This document shows, one piece after another, positions 9,601 through 21,859 of a stretch of DNA of 64,000 bases (the first letter of the stretch is position 1; every line of letters begins with the position of its first letter). The stretch comes from Nansenia antarctica (lineage: Eukaryota; Chordata; Actinopteri; Argentiniformes; Microstomatidae), in assembly GCA_963989245.1 (NCBI GenBank), contig OZ022345.1, positions 25,181,347 through 25,245,346 on the forward strand, written 5' to 3'. The position numbers and the translations under genes are program-made. The notes beneath the pieces are model-generated. The model was not told the DNA's origin, ran no database searches, and saw only the letters and a program-made list of their open reading frames with translations.

Positions 9601-12600
9601 TCGTTGCTTGGAGAGATGTGAACGTTTATGGCCATCCATCGGCAAGGCATATGAGAAAAAGTTTTTGCGAGATTGCAATTGCGTTTGTTCGTCGTTTTGT
9701 CGTGGTGTAGCCTCATTTGAAACATTTTAAAGTGTTCAACGCATCTTGAAGGGTCAATGTGTATGTAGTAACTTTGTGAAATGGGAAAACACTTCTCTGA
9801 GTTGCCTGTTGATCCTCTTATTTTGCAGCTTTTTCACCTGCCTGCTAAGAAGAATGTTGAGGCTGTCTTGGAGGACTATGCAAATTACAAGAAATCAAGA
9901 GGAACCTCAGACAACAAGTAAGCAAAACGACACCTCATAAGGCAGCTAATAACACGGTTAATTAATAATAAGGTTAGATAATAATAAGGGTCAGTGTTAG
10001 GGTCAGGGTCAGGGTCCAGCAGTGGAGGCTGGTGGAGGTAGAAATCGGAGGACGGGCTCATTGTGATGCGTGGAACGGAATGAGGAATGTTATCAAACAC
10101 ATGTTTGATATGATCCCTCATCCACTACCATGCATTACAATGAAGAATGGTATCAAACACATGAATCTGATACCATTCCTCCTTCCATCCCATGCATTAC
10201 AATGAGCCCGTCTTCAGATCTCGAGATTCACCAGCCTCCCCTGTACAACTCTTACAGCAGTTAAACTCTTTGTTTGTTTTAACCATGATGCCATTTTCAA
10301 CCCATAATCTCAAGTACTGAACTGAACACTTTCCAACTTACCATAGCCTCTGTTTCGCATCATTGACCTTGAATCGTACCACATTTCTTTCCCTCAAAAC
10401 TGTCATTTAATGTCGTTTAACTTTCAAGTTAAGAATGTTCTCATTTCACCTTTTCACTCTTGGGGATCACCTCATTCTTACCGCCAGCTTTAACACTATC
10501 TTTATTTTTGAGCTACAAGTCAATTATTCAAAAAGAAAAATTGTGAGATATATAGAATAGAATAGAATGTGAATGTCAAGTACTGAACTGAACACTTTCC
10601 AACTACCACAGCCTCTGTTTTGCATCATTGACCTTGCTCTTCCTCTCAGGGAGTATGCGGTGAATGAAGTGGTAGCAGGGATCAGGGAGTACTTCAACGT
10701 GATGCTCGGCACCCAGTTGCTCTACAAGTTTGAGAGGCCCCAGTATGCTGAGATCCTGGCCGACCACCCTGACGCCCCCATGTCTCAGGTCTACGGGGCT
10801 CCACACCTGCTCCGGCTCTTTGGTACGTAAGCGTACTGCGGCTGCCGCTTCATTCTCCACCCTCCCTCCTCCAAGTGTGCACTTGTTCACTCGCCCCCCG
10901 CGTGCTCTTAAAAGAGTTGAATTGGTTTGATTACGGGCTTGATGGATGTTTTTTTCTATTTTCATTGTTACCACAGTCCTTTCCCATAAGGCTGAGATAA
11001 CTCACAACATTGTGAGACCAAGGGCCGGTTTCAGAGACAAGGCTTAAGCCTAGTCCTGGACTAAATCACACTTTCAATGTAAAATCTCCATTGAAGATGT
11101 TTTTTAGTCTAGGACTAGGCTTAAGCCTTGTCTGTGAAACCGGCCCCAAGTGTAATGTTTTTAGTCTGTGCTAAATAGAATCGTTTTCTATTGAGTGTGT
11201 CGCTCCTCTTCTACAGACTAGGCTTGTCACGATACTAGAATTTTTACTTCGATACCGATACCCAGTTCAGTATCGATACTCGATACCATTTCGATACCAC
11301 ACAGAACAAATTAAAGCACAGACTTTTTTTACTTTGCTGTAAAACTTTTTTTTTTTATTGTCAAAAACTTACTGTATCATTAATACAATATTTTTAAAAG
11401 TTGTATAAGGTAGTGCAAAACAAAAAAGTACAACTTCAGTATTTAACCTCAATGACATTGACAACCCTCTTTATGTTGTCTGAGCTAGTGCCCACAGCCA
11501 AAAAATAACCTGGAACCAATGACACATTTGACACAAGTTGTCTGGGGTAGTGCAAAACATAGGAAATACAACCACCTTACTGTAGCATACCATGTTTTCA
11601 AGTTCTCTGAGGTAGTGCAAAAGAACAAAACAAAAAAACTATGTTCTCTGAAAGCTGATCCATGATCAGTTGTTTTGTTGCATGGTATAATGCAGGAATT
11701 TCAGTGCTCATGAAATAATTACGTGAAGGAAGGTCATACCTTGGATTTAGCTGTTTAAGAAGTTGTTTGAACCCAGGTTTCTCTACAGTGTAAATGGGGA
11801 CCATATCCATGCACACATACTCTGATACAGCCCTGTTTATTTTCTTTGCTTCTTGTGACTTTGGATCATAATGTCTTTGCTGCTCAAACACTGCTGTTAG
11901 CGAAGGCTGTCTGTGTTTTGGTATCGCTGGAGCCGGCGCAGGTTGACTCTCCTGAGCGTCACTCTGGAGCTATAAGAGAAACATCACACTTAGCAGAGGC
12001 AAATACGTTTGTATCTCGTTAAGTTAAAGCAGTCGATTAGGATTACTCGGGCTGCGGGCATGCCTGCTAACGTTGGCAGCTAGCTCCATGTAACCTTACG
12101 TTATGGACTAGCGCTAGCTTGCAAGCTAGCTTACTCGGCTAATGCCCTGGCAACGTTACGTTACCGTTTAGGATGTAAATACAACTCAGTTAAATCACGA
12201 TCAAACGGGAGCTTACCTCTCGAAATTCCTTATACAGATCGGGATGTCGGTCTTTAAGGTGCTTGGCCAAGTTTGATGTGCTGCTGCTCCTGGTCGTCAC
12301 AAATCGGTAGCAGTGTTTGCATATCGGCTTATCCATATGCTTTGCCTTTCCACGTTCATCTGCTTCATAGCCAAAATACTTCCAAACAGCACTTCTACTC
12401 TTTTCCCTGTCAACCAGGACTGGCCGCGGAGGCTCTGCTGCGACACTTGCCATGGTTATATCATGTCTTCTTTCCATCTTGTTTTGCTGGTAGTAGCGAG
12501 ACAATCACAAGCCGGGACATGTGGCGAGTTCAGCGCTGTGCAGAGCGAGAAAGCAGTCTGCACTCTGCAGTAGGGCTGTTACGATTATTCGACGTCGTCG

Positions 12601-15600
12601 ACGTCACCGACTACGTCAATACGTCGGTTAGCGTAATATGCGTCGGTTAGTCGTAAATAAACAAAATGGCGCTTTTTTTTTTTTTTTTTTTTTTTTTTAC
12701 CTTTATTTTACCAGGCGAGACAATTAAGTGTATGAGTGAAAAATGGATAGCTACTAGCTAATGTTACACAAGCAATGTAGCTCACCACAGTTCGTATGTC
12801 TTGTCTTCTGGTGTTAGTAACGTTAGCTATGTAGCTGGCTAGCTACGGTAGCCTATTGTCATTGTGGTGCGAGCACCTACTGTACGTTATCTAGCTCGTA
12901 GCTCGCATGCTACGTTAGCATCAATTTAGCTAATCATAACATAGCAGCGAGAGTAACGTTAGCTAGCTATGTGTTGTGGTGATGGACAGACTTCTAAATG
13001 GCCATGTTGGCATTCAAGTTGGCTAAACATAGCAGTGAGGTGGAGACAAAATTATTTTTATTTTATTTTTTTTTACAGTACAAAAATTATCGTTAGACTT
13101 ATCGATAAATTAGTCGTTAGACTAATCGAATAACCGATAAAATAATCGCTAGATTAATCGTTAGAAAAATAGTCGTTTGGGACAGCACTACTCTGCAGAG
13201 CAGAGGGGGAGGGGCGCATGCGCAGGCTTCAGTGTGTGGACTGTAGCAGGCTAGCAGCAGACCATAGGCATAGGAGCAGACGTTAGCAGAGAAAGCGCTG
13301 TTGGTATCGAAGTCAGTGGTTTGGTATCTTTAGTATCGATACCACAGCAAGCTAGTATCGTATCCGTTTAAAATGTTTAGTATCGAGTAAGTACCGAAGT
13401 ATCGATCTTTTTGACAACCCTACTACAGACACGCTACATAGAGTAGTACCAGTAGTACACAGTGGTAGGGAATGTGAACTCTGCAATGTGCTTAAGCACT
13501 GTGTTTCAAGTGAACACCTGTATCTCCTAGAACACATCAGCGTCTCAGCGTTCTCACTGAGAAAGAATGAAAACAATACTACACTACATACATGTGAAGC
13601 ATCTTACATAAGATGTACCCTCTTTGCTCGTAGCCAATCAGCCAATTTCATGCATAGAAACATTCTCTGACATATAAATATAGAGTGCAGTGTACCATGT
13701 GACCGTGGAAGCGCGACTTCTGACACAACGTTGTGCTGTTCACAAATGCAGCCGGAGGATATGTGGATATGTCACGCAATTCTACAATTTCGATATCTTT
13801 CAATGCTGTGTATGCTCCCGTTCGCGCTCCCTTTGATCTCCTCTCTGGGTGCCAAAGCCCAGCGCGTGACAGGCACTTTCCTATCTCACCGTTGGCCTGG
13901 TTTGTAAAAAGCCCATGTAAGCTTTTTCATTTGGAAAAAAGCCCCCTGCACTTATGGCCGTCTATCAAGTCGCCCAGCCTACTGGATCAGCACAACCAAT
14001 GGCAGTTGGTGGTGCACGTGCTGAGCTGCAGTGATGAAGAACAAGGGAATGTACCAGCACGCAGCAGACTCCTGCCAGTACCCTGTAGATGGGGCGGCTG
14101 TGGCGCAGGAGGTAGAGCTGCCGTCTACTGATCGCAATGTTGGCAGGTCGGCGGTTCGAGCCCCCGGCTGTCCTTGGGCAAGACACTGAACCCCAAATTG
14201 CTCCCAGTGAGTGGGCCGGCGCCTTGCATGTTAGCTTGCTGCCATTGGTGTGTGAATGGGTGAAGGAGAGGCCGTTGTAAAGCGCTTTGGATAAAGTCGC
14301 TGTATAAGTCAGTCCATTTACCATTTAGATTGGGGAGGATCTACGAGTGGAGAGAATTATAAAAGTAATGTAAAAAATTGTTTTGACTCACCCTAACTGC
14401 ATAACGTTTGGTGATGATAGGCTTATGAACATATTACATAGCACATGTGTGCAGGCACTCCTTGAGGTTTTCTGCTGCGTTTCTGTGGAACCTTGCTATT
14501 GATTTTTTCTTCTCCTTTTTTTCATCATTATGAATGAATGTCATCGCACTGTTAAATGTTATTGTTTGATTGTTGTGTTAATGAGGAGTTGCTTACCCTA
14601 AAGCATTTAATTGCTTGCATATTTTGTAAATGACTATTACAATTTTATTTTAATTGGATAGTTGGGGAAAATCCCTATCAGTGATGTAGCCAATTAGGCC
14701 TATGCTGCATATGTTAGTATAATTCCTTGCATGGAATAGGCTACGCAGTCTCCAATTAAGCAATTAATTGGCGTCGGATCCTGTGTGACCAAAGCAAAAC
14801 AATCAAAAGGTTGATTCAAAATCAAAAGGCAGGCAGAAAATAAGTTAATCAAAAACAACATTTCCCAAGGTTAATTTCATGTGCTCAACAGTATGCTCAT
14901 ATGCTTGCTCAATGGGGCACATTGAAATAATGAAACATGCACCACTTCCATACCCTCAGCGTTGTGGCTTGGTATCTTAGTGAGAAATTATACGGCTGCT
15001 TAAAAACCATGCTGTAGAATTGCATGAAATGCACTTAGAAAAGAGCACATTTTCCTGGGAGAGGACTCCCAGACCATCAGCCCAAATTAGGGCTATTAGT
15101 TTTTGCGCCAATGGATCTGTATTACAACAACCATCTCAGTTCTCTCTGCTTCCATCTGGCAGACGGAACTGACGCATCCAGACCCGGACCAACAGGTTTC
15201 AGAATAGCTTCTACCCTCAGGCCATGAGACTGTTCCATTAACACCCCCCTCCTAGACTCTGCACTCTACACTTTTACTCTCTCTCCTGCTGCTCTATGTA
15301 TATATAATAGTATTATTAGTGTTCCTACTATTACTACGTAGTAGAACAGTAACAGTATTGTTATTGGTGGTTTACTTCTTATTATTCTTTTCCTGGCTTT
15401 GGTCAAATAGCTAAAAAAGTCCCTGACCAAAAATGCTAGGAATTTGCATGCCACAACTGGAGAGCATGGCAGAAAGAATGACCACGATTAGACCATAGGT
15501 GGTGCTATAATAACCAAAAGTAAATAATTAACTTCAGAATGCTGGCATTTCCACCCTGTTGAATGAAAATGTATGAAACTTGGTACATATGTGTCTTTCC

Positions 15601-15731
15601 TCATGGGGAACATATTTGCCTCAAGAACCCATAAGGTGGGGCGCTTAGGTGGCGTAACGGGTTAAGCGTCGACCATGTAACCGCAGGGTTCCCGGTTCGA
15701 TTCCGACCACGGACATGTCCTGCATGTCATC

Positions 15732-15814
<83 letters not shown>

Positions 15815-18800
15815 ATCCTTCCTGTCAAAACCTCTAATATCTCTATCACAATCAAATGAAAAATATGACTGGGACTCAGAAAATAAAAATAAAAAAATAA
15901 ATAAAAAGAACCCATAAGGTCTGCCATGATGGATTTTTCGTCTCTCTTTTGGATGTTAAAGGATAAGAGGTCCATTTAAAATTAGATTTTTCCAGAATTT
16001 TCAAATGCTTGGGAGAATTTGCCCTGCTACGTCAATATTTATGGCAGTCGATAGGCTGATAGAGGGCACTACAATGTGTTACTGTGTCGAAGCATTTGAA
16101 GATATCAGAAAAAACATGGACATTACAGATGTTTGAAAATGTTCTATGTTTGAAATGTTTGAAACTTTCGAGGCGTCTGTGACGTAATGACGCTTCACGA
16201 ACTATGCCGTGTTGGGGTCCTTGAATTTGAGGGAATTGAGTCTTGAAAGTCCTTGAAAGGTGCTTGAATTGGATGTTTCAGAAGGTGTGGGAACCCTGTT
16301 AGTTATTCAGGCCAGGTTGTGTTTCTTTCCTCATGTGTTCCGGGGCCGTGGTGCCCCTCAGGTCGACCCCGTCTCTGGTGCTCTGCACCTCCTCCTGATT
16401 TACAAATGAACCGCTGATCCACAACCACTCAACTCTGCCAATCCAGAAGCCTGTCGTGTGGAAAACAAGTTAGATTGATTGAAGGAACAATAAGTGTTGG
16501 CTGAACAGCTCGATAGTCTGTTGAATGCCATTGGTATTAGGCCAGCGTTGATGTGTCTCAGAGTGTGTCTTTAATCAGATGATGTGTGTGTGTGTGGAGG
16601 CCTATTGTTGTGCCAACAGGTGGTCTGGTGCACAGGATCCGATGCTTTAATCAGTATTTTTTTCTAGCTGGGATGATCATGTACTTCTTTCCCCTCATGG
16701 GAAGGTTAATGTGAAAACAATACTGTGCTTGGGTGAGGGTCATCCATTTTCACATTTTCAAGGTCTGATTTCCTCCGTCATAAATCGCGGCCCGGTCAGT
16801 CCCTTAGAAGTCTGTTGGTTTTTCCTGTTCTCCTGAACCAATGAGGCGTGAAGATGGAGTGTAATGTGCACTATGTTGGGTGGCAGTGAGTCTAAAGCAT
16901 CTGCCACTGCTGCAAATGGCACCTCAGGATCCCATCAGCTCGTTTTTTAATGAAGGAAACCTTGAGCGGAGCTTTAAGGTAATGGCCTGCTGCACATCAT
17001 CAGCGGTCGGCCTTCAGCCTGAGGAGATGATTGGCTGGGAGAGGTCGTGGTCAGGGACGCTCGTCTTGTTAATGAGGCATGTTAAAGAGAGGATAATGGG
17101 AGAACGACAATTTAGAACGTGTTGGCTTAGCTCCTGTGAGCAATGTTGCCTGCAACTTAGTGTTTATATACCGTACTATATACACACACACACACACACT
17201 CACACACTCACTCACTCACTCACTCACTCTCAGTACTTTATTACCTGAACACTTTCTCATTTATTCAGGTGATGTAATGGTGTGGGGATTATTTCCGTGG
17301 CACACTTAGGGTCCGTTAATACCAATCAATCATCGCTTCATCCCCCCCCCCCATTAATCCTTGTTTCTTACTTAATCTTTAATTCATATCTTCTAGCACA
17401 ATGACTGCCAATGGCCCCTTACCCTAGCATGGATTACTTTTTCTTGCTACGAGTAATGGATATCTGATTCACCTACTTAGACAAATGTAATAAGTCGCTT
17501 TGGGTACGGGGCATCTGCACACACAGTTTTCACAGTATCATATTTGATGCACCATGTCACAAAGCATTCATTCTTTGACAATGTCACAAAGCCACATTCT
17601 TCAGTGGCGGAGTCAATGCCTGAAATATATACATGAATTAAATTGATTAATTTCATAACATATATATTAACATGATTCATTTCATCAACATGTAAAGAAT
17701 GCATTGTTTCTAAAAGCATTTATCGTGGCACTTATGCTGTGATGTGGTTTTCAGAACAATCCAGCCATACCGTTATACCATACCTTTATAGAGAGAGCAT
17801 TCATTTCATTGACCTCAACTCCAGTCTTGTTCATCCTTGTTCCTGTGTGTTTTGTACAGTGCGTATAGGAGCCATGTTGGCCTACACCCCTCTGGATGAG
17901 AAGAGTTTGGCTCTACTGCTCAACTACCTGCAGGACTTCCTCAAGTAAGAAGCTTTCCCTGTGTCCATCCCTGAATGGAACGTTAAGGTCTTTGCCCATT
18001 GATGCGTTTTTTTCGTATGCGTATTTTTAAATCCTTCATCCCAAAAATCCTGTTATACACAGAGACCTTGCACACTGATGTCCGATGCGTTTTATTAGAG
18101 TCCGATGTGTTTTTTTTATTATATTGACGTTGCAAAATTTCCCAATATGCTAAATTGAGTCATCAAGCAGTGAGGACGATGTTGTACTCCTGTCACTTTT
18201 TTTTTTTTTTTTTTTTTGATTTTATCCCTTTTTCACCCAATTTGGTAGCCAATTTAACCCAACTTAGCATCCAATTATCCCCTGCCTATTGCATAGGATC
18301 CGCCGCACGACCCCGTGGCCGGCAGTCCCAGAAGAGGCCGCCAGGCAGACTAGGCTGACTGGCTCCTCGAGCCCAGTACCGTTATTCCGGCGCCCAGGGG
18401 GCGGTGTTGCACGACGGATCCTAGTCCAGAAATACTCCTATACCGCCCTCGGAAGCGGCCGGCCAATATGCCGCTTCCCGTGTGCCTCGGCCATATCTGG
18501 ATCTGGCGAGCCGGGATACGAACCCCGGCCCCGGTGGGCAGCATGCACTAGTGGCCAGTGCGTAGACCGCTACACCACCGCGGGGCCACTTACTCCTGTC
18601 ACTTCTTGAGAATAGAAAAAGAAACACCCATAACCATGCTGAATTATGTACCTATATGATGCATGCCGAAAAGAATTATGACGGACGAATATTTCGGATT
18701 AGATGTGCAAACATGAAAGAACATGAGTTCTAATGTTTTTTTTATTTATTTATTTTATTTTATTTTTACGGACGTAAAAAACGCATCAATGTTCCTAATG

Positions 18801-19952
18801 TGACCCTAACGTCATATCCACACATTGCAACCTCACTGTGGAAAAATGTTGCCTACTGACTGTAAAATGTATGCATCTTTCTCAGGATTCAGTCTGCGCT
18901 GAGCTACACCATCAGACGTGACAATTTGATAGAGACTTACTAAGTGGCATATGTAGAAACTGAGGGCCTAACTATCTGTTTCCCCTTTCATACTTAAAAT
19001 GTCTTGCTGCATGGGTAGAGTTTTGCTAACCTAAACTGTTGCACAGTGTTGTAAAATGAAGCTGTTGCAAAATGAAATGTTTCATTATGTGCTCTTCATC
19101 AACCATATCACAATTACTGGTAAATTGGCATAGCGTCCAACCATGCAGACAACAAATTGATTTGGATTTTCTCATAAATGAAGCTTCCTATCTTAAATGT
19201 GACAGATGTTTATGACGGCACTTCATTAAAGGATATGTTCCGCATATGTTAGTTATTTTTTTAACCGTATCATAATTTTGGATAGGGGGATGTACTACAG
19301 ACACTTTTTTGATGAATTAATTTGTTATTCATAAACTTCCTGACACCAGTGAGTGACAGCAGGCTACAACGGAAGTAATGCAGGCAATCCTGCAACCGTG
19401 AACAAAGGCTAAAGAAAGTTTCAGAACATGTCCTTTTCGAAACTGCAAAGCTCCCAATTTAGTGATGGAGGGCCCAGTTCAAAACTTTTAATCTGGATCA
19501 GAATGATCCCGATTTATTTTTCTCTCTCATCCAGGATCAGATCTATCTGGCTGATTTAGGGGAAATCAGCCAGCTCTATCTGATCCTGGATCAGAGAGAA
19601 CAATCGGGATCGTGTCATACATAAGAAATTGTGTCGGATTCGAAATTGGATTCCACCCTCAGTGTCCCAACCGAAGCTCCGTCAGAGTTACCGTTTTTCA
19701 AGATCAGGGTCTGTCGTTTTTTCATTATTCCTTCAGCCTGTGAAATATTTATTTATATATAGTCCCTGTACTTCTAACTCAGATCAGCCCATTATCCTTC
19801 ATGCATTTACCTTGGTGTCAGTCTTTCTCTGGACAGTAATTGACAGGTGTTTTTTCTTCTCTCCTAGGTATCTGGTCAAGAACTCATCTATGCTCTTTAG
19901 TGCCACTGACTACGAGGTGGCGCCCCCAGAATACCACCGGAAAGCCGTGTGA
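6606..19952 (+). CDS. MORF4L1: MORF4L1 / MRG15, exons 2-13 (own exon 1 absent)
   Basis: Coding exons: 6606-6652, 6763-6830, 7041-7127, 7279-7317, 7961-8041, 8143-8168, 8501-8589, 8804-8905, 9829-9917, 10650-10822, 17860-17944, 19868-19952. All have GT/AG boundaries and compatible phases. With the 16 NPM1 codons at 3052 the product is 339 aa, or 326 without the 39-nt exon. MRG15 reads H3K36 methylation in NuA4/TIP60 and Sin3/HDAC chromatin complexes. The chromo barrel spans residues about 18-75, with cage aromatics at Y29, Y49, W52 and W56. A basic stretch [10 protein letters not shown] lies in the linker, and the MRG domain fills the C-terminal half, ending [10 protein letters not shown]. No lesion was seen. 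The usual first exon (ending KFQEG) was not found anywhere in the window, so the visible 5' partner is NPM1 exon 1. Confidence 0.93.
7279..7317 (+). CDS. MORF4L1: MORF4L1 39-nt cassette exon
   Basis: The acceptor (ccccag, ending 7278) and donor (gtgagt, from 7318) frame exactly 39 nt. It encodes [13 protein letters not shown] between KANQ and [10 protein letters not shown]. The flanking exons join in phase 2 with or without it. Skipping gives [14 protein letters not shown], the canonical short form, so this should be alternatively spliced. It lengthens the linker just after the chromo barrel. A longer MORF4L1 isoform with a linker insertion is known in mammals; whether it is homologous is not settled here. 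Confidence 0.65.
7529..7893. mobile_element. hAT-type MITE in MORF4L1 intron
   Basis: Inverted ends CACTGGCGGACTCAGG and CTGAGTCCGCCACTG are flanked by exact 8-bp duplications TTCTGAAG (7521-7528 and 7894-7901). Inside, a unit of about 118 bp (from the ttgaaaaacgtc motif to cttgaccatgtg) is tandemly duplicated. No coding sequence. Confidence 0.85.
8267..8472. mobile_element. Sleeping Beauty-type Tc1 terminal repeat, solo
   Basis: Starts CAGTTGAAATCAGAAGTTTA and continues with the long terminal repeat I recognise from salmonid Tc1 (Sleeping Beauty) elements: acaattcctgacatttaatc, then tttcagcttttatttctttc, ending cctagtgggtc. Only about 206 bp of one end is present; transposase and the opposite end are missing. 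It sits in MORF4L1 intron sequence just before the exon at 8501. Confidence 0.75.
8906..9828 (+). other. MORF4L1 intron, nothing recognised
   Basis: CpG-containing unique-looking sequence. I found no exon, complete transposon or RNA gene in it. Confidence 0.4.
10020..10243. mobile_element. Palindromic MITE
   Basis: Begins CAGTGGAGGCTGGTGGAGG and ends CCAGCCTCCCCTG. The inside is largely self-complementary (tatcaaacacatg / catgtttgata). This is a common salmonid and other teleost MITE sentence. No clear 8-bp duplication. A decayed relative is at 56235-56395. Confidence 0.65.
11022..11147. mobile_element. Short foldback MITE
   Basis: Ends GGGCCGGTTTCAGAGACAAG and CTTGTCTGTGAAACCGGCCC are complementary. 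The arms extend through ggcttaagcctagtcc for nearly 50 bp each, around a centre of about 30 bp. No coding sequence. Confidence 0.75.
11598..12504 (-). pseudogene. hAT transposase fragment with BED zinc finger
   Basis: Exon 1 (12504 down to about 12218) encodes a BED finger: [12 protein letters not shown], then CKHCYRF and HLKDRHP, with the C2H-H spacing kept. A GTAAGC donor follows at about 12217. Exon 2 resumes near 11969 and continues to a stop at 11598, covering the segment with [20 protein letters not shown] that precedes the RNase H-like core. The catalytic core and dimerisation region are absent, so it cannot encode an active transposase. Confidence 0.7.
12571..13190. mobile_element. 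hAT-type element E nested in D
   Basis: Ends TAGGGCTGTTACGATTATTC and CGTTTGGGACAGCACTA. Exact 8-bp duplications CTCTGCAG lie at 12563-12570 and 13191-13198. The interior has a T run and no coding. It interrupts the upstream part of D's transposase gene. Confidence 0.85.
13431..14090. other. Intron sequence, nothing recognised
   Basis: Part of the long MORF4L1 intron. No coding exon, structured RNA or complete repeat was seen. Confidence 0.4.
14091..14326 (+). mobile_element. tRNA-derived SINE
   Basis: The head ggggcggctgtggcgcagga carries an A-box-like segment, and ggcggttcgagcccc is a B box. Then comes the fish SINE body (cttgggcaagacactgaacc, gtgtgtgaatgggtgaa) and a tail with aaagcgctttggataaag. 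No convincing duplication was found. Confidence 0.75.
14327..15637. other. Intron sequence, nothing recognised
   Basis: AT-rich part of the large MORF4L1 intron. No supported gene. The last 15 bases are the left target duplication of the next SINE. Confidence 0.4.
15638..15905 (+). mobile_element. tRNA-derived SINE with exact target duplication
   Basis: A tRNA-like head (taggtggcgtaacgggttaa, B box cccggttcgattcc) is followed by a (CT)n tract at about 15734-15810, then cctgtcaaaacctctaatat and an A-rich tail. The 15-bp duplication AAGAACCCATAAGGT lies at 15623-15637 and 15906-15920, so the insertion is recent. Confidence 0.85.
16190..16302. mobile_element. MITE remnant
   Basis: gtccttgaatttgagggaat through gtgtgggaaccctg matches the right half of the element at 39935-40131. 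The left end is not recognisable here. Confidence 0.5.
17179..17232. repeat. (AC)n/(ACTC)n microsatellite
   Basis: Short compound simple repeat within the large MORF4L1 intron. The rest of 16303-17859 shows no gene. Confidence 0.85.
18199..18590 (-). mobile_element. tRNA-derived SINE (minus strand)
   Basis: Read on the minus strand it begins ggccccgcggtggtgtagcg, with a B-box-like ggggttcgtatccc, and ends in an A-rich tail. The 14-bp duplication TACTCCTGTCACTT lies at 18185-18198 and 18591-18604. It lies in the last MORF4L1 intron. Confidence 0.85.
19505..19611. repeat. Foldback palindrome in last MORF4L1 intron
   Basis: Arms of about 45 nt (gatcccgatt...ccaggatcagat / atctgatcctgg...aatcgggatc) flank a small centre with gctgatt/aatcagc. 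It would form a long hairpin in RNA. It is probably a tiny MITE, or possibly a processed intronic hairpin; no further evidence. Confidence 0.7.
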
Positions 19953-20480
19953 GCGCTTTGAGGGAGCGACCCCTCTTCTTCTGAGGAAACGCCACGGTGT
20001 CTCCCAGACACAGACCACATGTATAGTAATTATTACAACCCTTTTTTTGGGGGGGTGGAAAAAAAAGCCGGACTCTGATTTTTCACTTGAACTCTCTTCA
20101 GAAAGTCGCCGGAGTTGTTATGGCTCTGAGAGAGGTGGCCTCGGAAACACAAGTTCACGCTGGAGGAGCTTTTAAGCTGTAACCTGTGTTTTTATTTTTA
20201 TTTTATTTTTTATTTTTATTTTTAAAAAACCTGTCATATAAAACGAAAACAAGACAGGACGGTTTCTCTCAGTAACAATTATTATTTTTCATGAGAAGCT
20301 CTTTAATGTTTTCTGTGCATTCCATCAGATCAGCGTGTTCTCTTCTGTCACGTGTAAAGACATCGACAGCGTTGCATGTGTTTATTTATGGGTTTTTGTT
20401 CACATAAAACTACATGTGCTATGTTATGCTGACCACAATTTGGTGGATACATACTGTGTATTAGTTGGTTATCATTTTGT

Positions 20481-20486
20481 AATAAA
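20481..20486 (+). terminator. MORF4L1: MORF4L1 poly(A) signal
   Basis: AATAAA lies 529 bp after the MORF4L1 stop codon, in an otherwise featureless 3' UTR. It is the first canonical hexamer after the stop. Transcripts from the NPM1 promoter would be expected to end here, long before NPM1 exon 2. Confidence 0.7.
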
Positions 20487-20509
20487 GATGTTTCTACACA
20501 GTTTCGGCA

Positions 20510-21228
20510 TTAAATCTCTGTTATCAAGCCGGTTTCGACTCATAACCTCTAGCGTGTTCTTTTCAATCTTTCTGCAACTCATTATAAAACTCATTATATA
20601 AAATGCCCCTTTTAGGAAAGCATGTAACTATCTAGGATGCATTGGACAGTTGATTGACGGGTTTCCAAGTGTGAATGCTCGCCAGTGAATGTTAATGGTG
20701 TGTTATAGTTATTACATGTGGAATTTGGGCCTTTGGTATTAAACCTTAAACATGTCGTTTTGCTCTTTGCTGCTCTCTTGGCGAGCATTTTAAAACGTAC
20801 AATCTGCAATATTCTTTTTTTTTTTTAAATAGTGGCAAATGTGTGCATATCCAGGTAAACAAACAAAACGTGCAAATGGTATGTAAAGGCCAGTGTTCGA
20901 CCAAGACATCAGATCACTACTGATTTATCATGCCCATTTAGCACTATTTGAAAGGTCAAATCTACATCCTGGACCTTTTAAAATAGAAAATATTGATCAA
21001 AGAAGACCCAATAAGCCTGAGAAGTAGACACAGAATTAGCCGAATGGTTTGCTTTACAGAAACGGGAGTTTAAGTTAAAAAGAATCAACCGATGATCCCT
21101 GATAATGAGATCTGCATGTTAGGCTGCTGACATTCACCAACGCCTGTTGGCCTGATATCATCAGTGGGCTAAACAAAAGGGGTCAGATGGGAAAACCGTC
21201 CCTGTGCTTCACTCTCATCACTCTGACA
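20510..21228. other. Intergenic, nothing recognised
   Basis: No gene or repeat identified between the MORF4L1 3' end and the BEL/Pao insertion. Confidence 0.4.
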
Positions 21229-21233
21229 TGCCC

Positions 21234-21809
21234 TATTCTGTTCCCACTGCGCGTAACCAGGGCGCAACTTCCACAGATAGCGAACATACACTGACACACA
21301 AATGAATCCTCAGACGCTGGAGTAAAGTTTAGTTTTTTACTCAATCCTCAGAAACATGAGTGGTCGTTTGGTTATTTTGTAAAACTGTAAATAAACATAA
21401 GAGTACAATTACTGTAATGCTCAAAACTATACTGTTACACTTTCAACATCAACAGTATGTAGCCAACATATTATATCAATATAACAATACAAATAGTTAT
21501 ACTTAAATAATATAAGCTATGTATTTATAAACATATACATTATACATTGTAGTTAAACAAGAAAAGAAAAAGCAACTTACAAGCAAAGCCTTTTCCAGGG
21601 CAAGAATGTAAACAAAGAGATTCTCCGGAGCTTTTCCTCTCAACTAGCTGTTGCACGAGCTATCACGTCTGAACAGTGTGCTCACGTCATGTGACTAATG
21701 TTCGTCATGTGACTAATCAAAACCGAAACTGAATAAAGGCAGTAACAAATGTAATGTCATAAAATGTCCACTAGATGTCTCCAAAATGAAAACCTATGAA
21801 ACCATGACA
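21234..21809 (-). repeat. BEL/Pao downstream (3') LTR
   Basis: Reads TGTCATGGTTTCATAGG... to ...GGAACAGAATA on the minus strand. It is preceded on that strand by the polypurine tract at about 21810-21829. Confidence 0.9.
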
Positions 21810-21859
21810 CTCCCCGTCTGGTATGGAGGAAATACCACTATGAACTAACTCAGGGATAC

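Larger units (their letters stand above)
11219..13422 (-). mobile_element. hAT element D (internally deleted)
   Basis: Ends TAGGCTTGTCACGATAC and GACAACCCTA, with GATACCG-rich subterminal repeats. Exact 8-bp duplications CTACAGAC lie at 11211-11218 and 13423-13430. It carries minus-strand transposase exons (11598-12504) and a nested hAT (12571-13190). It sits in the large MORF4L1 intron between 10822 and 17860. Confidence 0.88.

Noticed and set aside
14091..14326. Functional tRNA gene
   Set aside because: A and B boxes belong to a SINE with the typical SINE body and tail; no complete cloverleaf. The same applies at 15638 and 18199.
6606..19952. MORF4L1 as a processed retrocopy carried by a transposon
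   Set aside because: All introns with GT/AG sites are present.
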